Assembly (NCBI GenBank): GCA_036557185.1
Contig: DATBHZ010000138.1
Location: 1-36,453, forward strand
Direction of reading: 5' to 3'
Length of the DNA stretch: 36,453 bases
Source: DATBHZ01 sp036557185
Lineage (GTDB): Bacteria > Actinomycetota > Acidimicrobiia > IMCC26256 > JAENVU01
The translations under genes were made by a program, and so were the position numbers. Positions within the stretch are counted from its first letter, which is position 1. The number at the start of each line of letters is the position of its first letter. The notes under the pieces are model-generated. The model saw only the letters and a program-made list of their open reading frames with translations. It was not told where the DNA came from and made no database searches. This document shows positions 8,256 through 15,135 of the stretch, piece after piece.

Positions 8256-9446
8256 CTACGAGTGGCTCATCGGCGCGGCGTCGCCCACGTGGAAGACGCC
8301 GAGCGCCCCGCGAACGGCGTCGTTGAACTTGTGGGTGACGAACGTGTAGCTGCCGGGCTCGCTCGGGGTGAACTCGACGAAGCCTCCCTGTGCCGGCGCG
8401 AGGTCGAGCGCCTGGGATCCGCCCTGGCCGGGCCCGGGCTGGAGCAGGTACGCGCCTTCCTTGTAGACGGTGTCGAAGATCGTGCCGATCACGTGGAAGC
8501 TCGAAGAGTCGGACGGGCCGTCGTCCATCACCCACACGCGCACCCGGTCGCCCGGTGCGACGTGGATCGGCGCGAACTTGTACTGGTTCACGTAGCCGTT
8601 GAACATCACCGCGTCGTAGTTGCCGCTGAGCAGCTTGTTGTAGTCGGGCACGTCGCCGTTGGCGCCGGTGTAGAGCTCGGACTGCACGAGCACGTACTCG
8701 TGCGCCACGGGCGGCAGACCCGGCGGGTCGATGATGAGCGCGCCGTACATGCCGCTGCCGATGTGCTGGAGCACCGGCGGGGTGCCGCAGTGGTACATGA
8801 AGATCCCGGCGTGGTTCGCACGGAAGGTGTACGTGTGGCTGTGGCCGGGCTCGATCGGCACCATCGCCGTGTTCGGCGACACCATCCCGGCGTGGAAGTC
8901 GAGGGAGTGCGTCATGGTGCCGTCGTTGGTGATCTTGAAGTTGAACGTGTCGCCGACGTGCCCGCGATAGATGGGGCCGGGAACCTGACCGTCGAAGGTC
9001 CACATCATCTGCTTCACACCGGGAGCAACCTCGAGCACGACCTCTTTGATGTGCATGTCGATGTTGTGGACGGTTCCGGGAAGGGGTGCAGGAGCATTGG
9101 GATCCCGGGCGTGGAACCCCGCGCCGGGCGTGGCGTCGAAATCGACACTGGAGGCCGCCGCCGCCCCGCTCGACGCGGGCGCGGCGCTGGTCGTCCCGGC
9201 CTTTGCCGGGCTCGGGTTGTGCGCCTTGACGAGCGCAATGACGGCCAGGAACATCGCCGCGAAGGCGGCGAGGGTCACGGCACCGGTCCACCAGCGGATC
9301 TCCGCGCGGTCCGTGATCGGCTCGTACGGCCGGAACGAACGCGGGGCGTCGGTTGCGGTCGCGGGACCGCGACCGTTGCCGTCGGCGCTCGTGCGCTCGC
9401 CGTCGGCGGATGCCGGGGGCTGTTGATTGCTCGTCGTGACGGCCAT
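8256..9446 (-). CDS. nirK: Membrane-anchored copper-containing nitrite reductase (NirK/AniA-type two-domain multicopper protein)
   Basis: A 396-residue two-cupredoxin protein. An N-terminal transmembrane helix at about 52-74 (WWTGAVTLAAFAAMFLAVIALV) should place the rest outside the membrane. All copper ligands of NirK are present: type 1 H180, C220, H228, M233 (in MTHSLDFH and MYHCGTPPVLQHIGSGM); type 2 H185, H219 and H372 (THK); plus the catalytic Asp183 and the second-sphere His318 (SFHVIG). Type 1 copper sits in domain 1, as in NirK and unlike many two-domain laccases. The reaction would be nitrite to NO. A strong ribosome binding site (AAGGAAGGAAC) precedes the ATG. No nor, nos or nitrite transport genes are nearby, so a detoxification or signalling role, or an altered substrate, is possible. 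Its 3' end converges on the GNAT gene 39 bp away. Confidence 0.9.
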   Translation of the reverse strand: MAVTTSNQQPPASADGERTSADGNGRGPATATDAPRSFRPYEPITDRAEIRWWTGAVTLAAFAAMFLAVIALVKAHNPSPAKAGTTSAAPASSGAAAASSVDFDATPGAGFHARDPNAPAPLPGTVHNIDMHIKEVVLEVAPGVKQMMWTFDGQVPGPIYRGHVGDTFNFKITNDGTMTHSLDFHAGMVSPNTAMVPIEPGHSHTYTFRANHAGIFMYHCGTPPVLQHIGSGMYGALIIDPPGLPPVAHEYVLVQSELYTGANGDVPDYNKLLSGNYDAVMFNGYVNQYKFAPIHVAPGDRVRVWVMDDGPSDSSSFHVIGTIFDTVYKEGAYLLQPGPGQGGSQALDLAPAQGGFVEFTPSEPGSYTFVTHKFNDAVRGALGVFHVGDAAPMSHS

Positions 9447-9625
9447 CGAGGTTCCTTCCTTCGGCGCTCCCCGATGATCACGCCGTCGAGCTGGAGCCGT
9501 GCAGGGCCTTTGGTCACTTCCGCGTTGTGCCGCCCGTCACTCGGCGACCTTCGCCGGCGAGAGCGAACACCGGGGCGCCACAACGGGCGGGAACGGGCGA
9601 GAACAGGAAGGAGAGCGCGAACTCG
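9447..9625. other. Intergenic region with short tandem repeat and hairpin
   Basis: The 179 bp between the methyltransferase stop and the nirK start. It holds the nirK ribosome binding site next to the nirK start, a 6-bp-stem hairpin with a 3-base loop at 9542-9556 (CGGCGA/TCGCCG), and two near-identical 10-mers in tandem at 9582-9601 (AACGGGCGGG, AACGGGCGAG). The hairpin could end methyltransferase transcripts, but there is no T-tract. The nirK promoter must lie here if nirK is not co-transcribed. No convincing small gene is seen. Confidence 0.4.
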
Positions 9626-10303
9626 TCAGTCGGCGCGGCTGGCCCACATGCGACGTAGCTGCCGCTGACGTCGTTGCCAGGTCGGAACCGGAGCGCGCGG
9701 CTCCTTCTGCCCACCGTACGGATGCCGCGCGAGCAGGTACCGCGTGAAATCGGCCTCGAGCTGCGCTGCATCGAATTCGAGTGGACGATCGTCCTTGACC
9801 GCGATCAGACCGAAGTCGATCTTGCGCACCACGTTGAACAGGTGCCGACGCGCCCATCGCTTTCCGGTCTTGGGAAGCACGTTCGAAAGGCCCATGTAGT
9901 GAAAGGTGTGAAACGCCTTCTTGAACACGATCGGTGTCTGCCCGACGTCCTCGCAAGCGGAGTTGCGGAGCTTCCCTTGCTCGAAGAAGTCGAAAGAGTG
10001 CTCGCTGAAGTGGTGCAAGTGGTAGGGGTTGATGAGATTGACCTCGGTGCTCGTCACATACGGGAGGCCAACCAGGAACGGCGCATTGTGTTTGAGGACG
10101 CGGTGGATCTCACCGAGCGCGAACAGGTAGTCAGGAACGTGCTCCAACGTGTGATACGAGAACACGAGATCGACACTGTCGTCCTCGAAGGGCAATGGCT
10201 GTTGACCAATGTCAACAGAAACATCTGCCCACGGCGCGATGTCGACGTTCGTGAATCCGTCGATCCGCGTTCGGCTTGCGCCGATGTTGAGCCGTTCCCC
10301 CAT
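9626..10303 (-). CDS. Class I SAM-dependent methyltransferase (type 11)
   Basis: A 225-residue methyltransferase. SAM-binding motif I reads LNIGASRTRIDGFTNVDI, followed by the acidic-loop region DIGQQPLPFEDDSVDLVFSYHTLEHV and the EIHRVLKHNAPFLVGLP strand, the usual Methyltransf_11 layout. The C-terminal part has unusually many His, Phe and Lys residues (HLHHFSEHSFDFFEQGKL). I chose the ATG at 10303 because the SAM fold starts there and the upstream frame is Arg/Ser-rich junk; a GAGGGATGAG precedes it. Base composition is visibly lower in G+C (sampled lines about 53-58%) than its neighbours, suggesting later acquisition. Proteins of this type often sit in glycan or cell-surface loci; the acceptor is unknown. 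Confidence 0.85.
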   Translation of the reverse strand: MGERLNIGASRTRIDGFTNVDIAPWADVSVDIGQQPLPFEDDSVDLVFSYHTLEHVPDYLFALGEIHRVLKHNAPFLVGLPYVTSTEVNLINPYHLHHFSEHSFDFFEQGKLRNSACEDVGQTPIVFKKAFHTFHYMGLSNVLPKTGKRWARRHLFNVVRKIDFGLIAVKDDRPLEFDAAQLEADFTRYLLARHPYGGQKEPRAPVPTWQRRQRQLRRMWASRAD

Positions 10304-10318
10304 CTCATCCCTCTTCCG

Positions 10319-10334
10319 GCCCCGATGTCGGGGC
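10319..10334. promoter_or_regulatory. 16-bp inverted repeat upstream of the methyltransferase
   Basis: GCCCCGATGTCGGGGC is a 7-bp perfect inverted repeat around a TG centre. It lies 15 bases before the methyltransferase start, in the divergent region shared with the amidohydrolase operon. It could be a small operator or a leader hairpin; no known regulator motif is recognised. Confidence 0.3.
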
Positions 10335-10469
10335 AAGCAAGATAGCCAGCGTGGCCGCTGCGCACAACGCGACAACGTTGAGAGCTCGACAGACGCGTCC
10401 CGCACGCCGTCCCCCTGCCGCTCGCGCAAATAGGACGACCTGTGAGATCGAGGGCTACCGTGCGGCCCC

Positions 10470-11345
10470 ATGGCGATGCCGAACGACATCGGGGTCATCG
10501 ATCTCATGCTTGGGATCCCGAGCGGCGATCCCAAGCGCTGGTACGACTTCCTGCGCACCCAGCTGCTCGACCGCGAGTCGCGGGAGGACTTCGAGTTCCC
10601 CGCCGAGTACATGTTCAAGAACGTGCCGAAGTTCGAGGAGCACCTCGACGACCCGGTCGGCTACCTGCTCGAGCAGATGGACGAGCACAACGTCGCCGCC
10701 GCGATGGTGGGGACGAGCTTCCGGAACGAGCAGGCGCAGAAGGCGATCAAGGACTATCCCGACCGCTTCTTCGGCAGCTTCGAGGTCGATCCCAACCGGG
10801 GCATGGAGGCGGTGCGCGAGCTCGAGGCCGCCGTCAAGGAGCTCGGCGTGAAGTCGGCAACCTCGTTCCCGGCCGGCCTCTCGCCACAGGTGCCGATCAA
10901 CGACAAGAAGTTCTATCCGCTGTATGCGAAATGCGTGGAGCTCGACATCCCGATCTGCGTGTGCGCGGGGGTCCCGGGCCCGCGCGTCCCGTTCGGCCCC
11001 CAGGACGTCGCGCTCATCGACGAGGTGTGCTGGTTCTTCCCCGAGCTGAAGTTCGTGACCCGCCACGGCTGTGAGCCCTGGGCCGATCTCGCCGTCAAGC
11101 TCATGCTCAAGTGGCCGAACCTCTACTACTCGACCAGCGCGTTCGCCCCGCGGTACTACCCGAAGGACGTCGTGCACTACGCGAACACACGCGGTGCCGA
11201 CAAGGTGATGTACGCGGGGTACTTCCCGATGGGCCTGACGCTCGACCGGATCTTCGCGGAGATGCCCGACGTTCCGTTCCGCGACCACGTCTGGCCCAAG
11301 TTCCTGCGCGAGAACGCCGTGCGCGTCTTCAAGCTCGATCGCTGA
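10470..11345 (+). CDS. Amidohydrolase-family (PF04909-like) protein, copy 1
   Basis: A 291-residue TIM-barrel protein of the amidohydrolase_2 group common in actinobacterial lipid-degradation clusters. Landmarks: FEFPAEYMFKNVP, DYPDRFFGSFEVDPNRGMEAV, SFPAGLSPQVPINDKKFYPLYAKCVELDIPI, VTRHGCEPWADLAVKLMLKWPNLYYSTSAFAP and the C-terminal VPFRDHVWPKFLRENAVRVFKL. The N-terminal metal-binding HxH of classical members is absent (VIDLMLGIPSGDP), and the usual Asp of the GSDYP-like strand is replaced by YAGYFPMG, so metal chemistry is doubtful. First gene of a plus-strand operon; its stop is 6 bp from a close paralogue, followed by alpha-methylacyl-CoA racemase. Probably acts on a CoA or ring-cleavage intermediate, but the substrate is unknown. 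Confidence 0.85.
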   Translation: MAMPNDIGVIDLMLGIPSGDPKRWYDFLRTQLLDRESREDFEFPAEYMFKNVPKFEEHLDDPVGYLLEQMDEHNVAAAMVGTSFRNEQAQKAIKDYPDRFFGSFEVDPNRGMEAVRELEAAVKELGVKSATSFPAGLSPQVPINDKKFYPLYAKCVELDIPICVCAGVPGPRVPFGPQDVALIDEVCWFFPELKFVTRHGCEPWADLAVKLMLKWPNLYYSTSAFAPRYYPKDVVHYANTRGADKVMYAGYFPMGLTLDRIFAEMPDVPFRDHVWPKFLRENAVRVFKLDR

Positions 11346-11351
11346 ACGCAA

Positions 11352-12239
11352 ATGGGGCGCGAGGCGTTCGAAGCCGCACGGGCAGACGGTGTGATCGACA
11401 CCTTCCTCTCGATGCCGGCATCGCGCGCGGAGAAGGCAAAGGTCTACGACACGATCCGCAAGCAGACGATGGACACCGAGAGCAAGTCCATGGAGATGCC
11501 CGCGGAGTACATGTTCAAGGGCGTGCCCAAGTACGAGCAGATGGACGACCCCGTGCAGGCCGTCTTGCAGCTCATGGAAGAGCACGGGATCCGGATCATG
11601 ATGCCCGGCATCCAGGAGAACGAGCACGCCCAGCGCGCGTGCCGTGACTATCCCGATCGGTTCGCCGGTCTCTTCAACGTGGACCCGAACCGGGGAATGG
11701 ATTCGGTCCGCGCCGCCGTCACCGGCGTCACCGAGAAGGGCGCGGTCGGGATCCATTGCTGGGGCACGGGACTCATCCCCCAGGTCCCCATCAACGACAA
11801 GAAGATGTACCCCTTGTACGCGAAGTGCGTGGAGCTCGGCGTTCCGATCGTCGTCTACGCGGGCGTGCCCGGCCCGCGCATCCCGATGGAGGCCCAGGAC
11901 GTCGCGCTCCTCGACGAGGTGTGCTGGTACTTCCCCGAGCTGAAGATCGTCGTCCGCCACGGCGGCGAGCCGTGGACCGACCTCATGGTGAAGCTGCTGC
12001 TCAGGTGGCCGAACCTCTACTACTCGACGAGCGCGTTCGCGCCCAAGCACTACCCGCGCGACATCATCGAGTTCGCGAACACCCGCGGCGCCGACAAGGT
12101 CGTGTACGCGGGCTATTACTCCGCCGGGCTCGGCCTTGACCGCATCTTCGCCGAGCTGCCCGATGTTCCGTTCCGCGATCACGTGTGGCCGAAGTTCCTC
12201 CGCGAGAACGCCGCCCGCGTGTTCGATCTCGAGGTCTGA
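11352..12239 (+). CDS. Amidohydrolase-family (PF04909-like) protein, copy 2
   Basis: A 295-residue tandem paralogue of the preceding gene, colinear over nearly the whole length: EMPAEYMFKGVPKYEQMDDP, VDPNRGMDSV, LIPQVPINDKKMYPLYAKCVELGVPI, VVRHGGEPWTDLMVKLLLRWPNLYYSTSAFAPKHYP, VPFRDHVWPKFLRENAARVFDL. Like copy 1 it lacks HxH at strand 1 (VIDTFLSMPASR) and has YAGYYSAG instead of the GSDxP-type motif. The most divergent parts are the first 60 residues and the segment around HCWGTGLIPQ (copy 1: SFPAGLSPQ), near the barrel mouth, consistent with different substrates or an obligate heteromer (inference). It is followed 4 bp later by the racemase, so all three are probably one transcript. Confidence 0.85.
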   Translation: MGREAFEAARADGVIDTFLSMPASRAEKAKVYDTIRKQTMDTESKSMEMPAEYMFKGVPKYEQMDDPVQAVLQLMEEHGIRIMMPGIQENEHAQRACRDYPDRFAGLFNVDPNRGMDSVRAAVTGVTEKGAVGIHCWGTGLIPQVPINDKKMYPLYAKCVELGVPIVVYAGVPGPRIPMEAQDVALLDEVCWYFPELKIVVRHGGEPWTDLMVKLLLRWPNLYYSTSAFAPKHYPRDIIEFANTRGADKVVYAGYYSAGLGLDRIFAELPDVPFRDHVWPKFLRENAARVFDLEV

Positions 12240-12243
12240 GCGA

Positions 12244-13398
12244 GTGGGTCCCCTCGAGGGCGTCAAGGTCATCGAGCTCCCGAACATCGGACCGATGCAG
12301 TTCGCCGGGATGGCGCTCGCGGATCTGGGCGCGGAGGTGCTGCGTCTCGACCGCGCGTCTGCCGTCGCCAGTGGGAGCGGGACGATGCCGGCGGCGCCGT
12401 ACGCGAGCCTCGACCGCAACCGGCGCAGCGCCGGTATCGACCTGAAGCACGAGCGGGGCGTGCAGACGGTGCTGCGGCTCTGCGAGTCGGCCGACGTCCT
12501 GATGGAAGGGTTCCGCCCCGGCGTCGCCGAGCGGCTCGGCATCGGCCCCGACGCCTGCCTGGAACGCAACCCGCGCCTCGTCTACGGGCGCATGACGGGC
12601 TGGGGCCAGGAGGGCCCGCTCGCCGACGATCCCGGGCACGACATCAACTACATCGCCCTCGCCGGCGCGCTCGCGCACTTCGGTACTGCCGGTGGCCCAC
12701 CGGTGCCTCCCATCAACCTGATCGGTGACTTCGGAGGAGGCGGGCTCCTGCTCGCGTTCGGCGTGCTCGCAGCATTGATCGAGCGGGCGAGCAGCGGCCG
12801 GGGACAGGTCGTGGACGCGGCGATGGTCGACGGCACCGCGATGCTGATGAGCGTGTTCGTCGGCCTCGACGGGATCGGCTACTGGTCGGACGAACGCGGC
12901 ACCAACCTGCTCGACGGCGGTGCGCACTTCTACAGCGTGTACGAGACGTCGGAAGGCAAGTGGATCTCGATCGCGAGCTACGAGCCGCAGTTCTACGCGG
13001 AGCTCGTGCGCCTGCTCGCTCCGCTGGGCGTCACGCTCGATCCCGCGACCCAGATGGACCAGGCGCAATGGCCGGCGCGCAAGGTGGAGATGGCGGCGCT
13101 GTTCCGGACGAGGACACGGGACGAGTGGGTTACGTTCTTCGCGGGCCACGAGGTCTGTTTCGCGCCCGTCCTCACCATGAGCGAAGCGCGAGCGCACCCG
13201 CACAACGTCGCGCGCGGCACGTTCACGACGGTCGACGGAGCGCCGCAGCCGGCACCCGCGCCGCGGTTCAACCGCACACCCGGCACGATCGCGCGCGCTC
13301 CGGTGGTACCGGGCACCGATACCGACACCGCGCTCGAGGAATGGGGCATCCCCGCGAGCGAGGTCGCAGAGCTCAGGCGCCTCGGCGCGATCGCGTGA
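12244..13398 (+). CDS. Alpha-methylacyl-CoA racemase (family III CoA-transferase fold)
   Basis: A 384-residue protein starting GPLEGVKVIELPNIGPMQFAGMALADLGAEVLRLDR. The catalytic residues of the Mycobacterium racemase MCR (His126, Asp156, Glu241) have exact counterparts at the same spacing: His132 in GHDINYIALAG, Asp162 in IGDFGGGG and Glu247 in YEPQFY. DAAMVDG (191-197) and the C-terminal APVLTMSEARAHPHNVARGTF also match. It inverts the 2-methyl centre of branched acyl-CoAs (2R to 2S), so that beta-oxidation of methyl-branched or sterol side chains can proceed. The GTG at 12244 lies 4 bp after the second amidohydrolase gene. Its 3' end overlaps the 3' end of the convergent adenylate cyclase gene by 26 bp. 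Confidence 0.93.
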   Translation: MGPLEGVKVIELPNIGPMQFAGMALADLGAEVLRLDRASAVASGSGTMPAAPYASLDRNRRSAGIDLKHERGVQTVLRLCESADVLMEGFRPGVAERLGIGPDACLERNPRLVYGRMTGWGQEGPLADDPGHDINYIALAGALAHFGTAGGPPVPPINLIGDFGGGGLLLAFGVLAALIERASSGRGQVVDAAMVDGTAMLMSVFVGLDGIGYWSDERGTNLLDGGAHFYSVYETSEGKWISIASYEPQFYAELVRLLAPLGVTLDPATQMDQAQWPARKVEMAALFRTRTRDEWVTFFAGHEVCFAPVLTMSEARAHPHNVARGTFTTVDGAPQPAPAPRFNRTPGTIARAPVVPGTDTDTALEEWGIPASEVAELRRLGAIA

Positions 13399-14488
13399 CG
13401 GCCCAGAGCTCCACGGGCTCGGCGAAGCCCTTCAGCATCCGGCGGCCTGCGGGCGAGAACTCGATCGAGGCGCTCTCGCCGGCGTCCTTCACCTCTTCCG
13501 TCACGAGCACCTCGGTGGGGACGGCGATGTCGGCGATGCGTGAGGCGAGGTTCACGATCGGTCCGTAGTAGTCGCCACCACGTGCCACGAGCCCGCCTAT
13601 CGCGAGCCCTCCGTGCGGCTGCACGGTCGAATCCGGCCCGTCGAACGCGTCGACGATCTCGAGTGCGATCTCGCAGGCCGCGGACGCCGTCACCGCGATG
13701 TACATGACCTCGTCGCCGACGTACTTCACCACCCGTCCGTCGTACCGGGTCACGATCTCGTTCGTGTTGCCCTCGAATCGCTCGATGAGACCTGCAAGCT
13801 CGACCTCGGGGAGCTGCCGCGTGAGGGCGGTGAATCCCACGAGGTCGACGAAGCCCACGCACAACCGGCGTGATCCGTAGGGGTCCGGCTGGAAGTACGC
13901 CGCGCGCGATCGCCGGATCCCCTGCTCCATGTGGAGACGGAAGAGTCCGGCCATGGCTTGGGGGACCAGGTCGAGCGCGAGGACCGCCTCGTAGTTCGCC
14001 TTGGCGAGCTCGAGCGCGCCGCGCGGTGTCCGGTCGATGTTGGCCTCGACGTTGAGCTGGAACAACGAGATCGCGGCCTCGGCGACGCGCGCCATCGACG
14101 AGCCGAGCACGCGCACGAACTGGAGGACGGCGTCGATCCCGAAGATCTCGCTCGCGAGCTTGAACGCCCGGAACGTCGCGACGTCGCTCTCGAGGAAGAC
14201 GGGCTCGTCTCCCCCGGCGGGCGCCGTCCCTGCGTTGAGGAGCACCGCTCTCACCTGGTGGACCGTCAACCCCGACTGTTCGCAGAGCTCGTCCAGCGAG
14301 ATCCCGCGGCCGGGCCGGACTGCGGCATCGCCCGCGGCGGACGACAGCGAGCCCATGGCGTCTGATCGGAGCATCTGATCGATCGAGGCACCGTGATCGG
14401 CAAGCCAGTCGAGCAGCGCCAGGCGCTCCGGGGCGTTCGGCGCGTCGGGGTCGTACAACCCTGCGCGCACGAGCTCCTCGCGATCCAC
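13373..14488 (-). CDS. Class III adenylate cyclase with Rv1264/Rv2212-type regulatory domain
   Basis: A 371-residue soluble cyclase making cAMP from ATP. Residues 1-200 match the mycobacterial regulatory domain (YDPDAPNAPERLALLDWLADHGASID, RVLGSSMARVAEAAISLF), which in Rv1264 senses pH and binds fatty acid. The catalytic domain (about 205-371) has every key residue: metal Asp215 and Asp259, adenine-specifying Lys255 and Asp306, and transition-state Asn313 and Arg317, at essentially the spacing of Rv1264. I chose the GTG at 14488; the frame continues upstream antisense-like through the glycosylase gene, but the N-terminal domain fits this start. It lies 11 bp after the glycosylase stop, so it is the third gene of the FadD-glycosylase-cyclase operon. 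No membrane segment. Confidence 0.92.
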   Translation of the reverse strand: MDREELVRAGLYDPDAPNAPERLALLDWLADHGASIDQMLRSDAMGSLSSAAGDAAVRPGRGISLDELCEQSGLTVHQVRAVLLNAGTAPAGGDEPVFLESDVATFRAFKLASEIFGIDAVLQFVRVLGSSMARVAEAAISLFQLNVEANIDRTPRGALELAKANYEAVLALDLVPQAMAGLFRLHMEQGIRRSRAAYFQPDPYGSRRLCVGFVDLVGFTALTRQLPEVELAGLIERFEGNTNEIVTRYDGRVVKYVGDEVMYIAVTASAACEIALEIVDAFDGPDSTVQPHGGLAIGGLVARGGDYYGPIVNLASRIADIAVPTEVLVTEEVKDAGESASIEFSPAGRRMLKGFAEPVELWAVTRSRRGA

Positions 14489-14499
14489 GGCTCCGAACG

Positions 14500-15135
14500 C
14501 TACGCGCCCGAGGGTGTGATGGTGTCGACCGCACGCCAGCAGTACCACGCGAGCGCGGAGCGGTACGGCTTGTAGGGGTCGCCCAGCGGCGCGAGCTCCT
14601 TCGGCGTCGGGGCCGAGCGACGGCGGAAGATCCGTTGGAAACCCTTGCGGACACCGAGGTCGTCGACGGGCCAGACGTCCATCCGGCCGAGCTGGAAGAT
14701 CAGGAACATCTCCGCCGTCCACCTGCCGATGCCGCGTACGCGCACCAGCTCGTCGACGACGGTTTCGTCCGGTAAGCGTGGCAACCGGTCGAGCTCGACC
14801 GTCCCGTCGAGACACTTCGCGGCGAGGTCCCGGATGGCTGCCGTCTTCGCGCCGGACAGACCACAGGCGCGCAGGGCCGACTCCGGTTGCGCAAGGACGG
14901 CCTCGGGCGTCGGCGCCACGCTTTCGAAGAGCGCCTCGAAGCGGCCGTGGATCGTTCTCGCGGCGGCACCGGCGAGCTGCTGGTAGGCGATGGCGCGCGC
15001 GAGCTCGGCGAAGTGCTCGCGTTTCGGGCGGCCGCGTCGCAAGTCGCACGGACCAACCTTGTCGATGAGGTCGCGCAGGCGCGCGCTCCGTATGGCGAGC
15101 TGTTGCGTTGCCTCCAGCGCCGCCTTCGACGGCAC
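14500..15135 (-). CDS. AlkA-like DNA-3-methyladenine glycosylase II (HhH-GPD)
   Basis: A 211-residue base-excision repair enzyme that removes alkylated purines. The helix-hairpin-helix is LVRVRGIGRWTAEMFLIF, followed by the catalytic Asp in DVWPVDDLGVRKGFQ. The upstream ARAIAYQQLAGAAARTIHGRF helix is the usual start of the glycosylase core, and the C-terminal YRSALAWYCWRA motif matches. I chose the GTG at 15135 because it shares one base with the TAG of the acyl-CoA synthetase (TAGTG), a coupled start; an upstream in-frame start at 15177 would overlap that gene by 43 bases. A repair enzyme between a lipid-activating enzyme and a cyclase is unusual and may simply reflect operon packing. Confidence 0.9.
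   Translation of the reverse strand: MPSKAALEATQQLAIRSARLRDLIDKVGPCDLRRGRPKREHFAELARAIAYQQLAGAAARTIHGRFEALFESVAPTPEAVLAQPESALRACGLSGAKTAAIRDLAAKCLDGTVELDRLPRLPDETVVDELVRVRGIGRWTAEMFLIFQLGRMDVWPVDDLGVRKGFQRIFRRRSAPTPKELAPLGDPYKPYRSALAWYCWRAVDTITPSGA

Noticed and set aside
10455..12569. A 704-codon open frame on the minus strand, antisense to the tandem amidohydrolase genes
   Set aside because: Its translation is rich in His, Arg, Val and Asp with repeated patterns that mirror the two paralogues on the other strand; it contains no family motif and is a by-product of high G+C coding on the plus strand.
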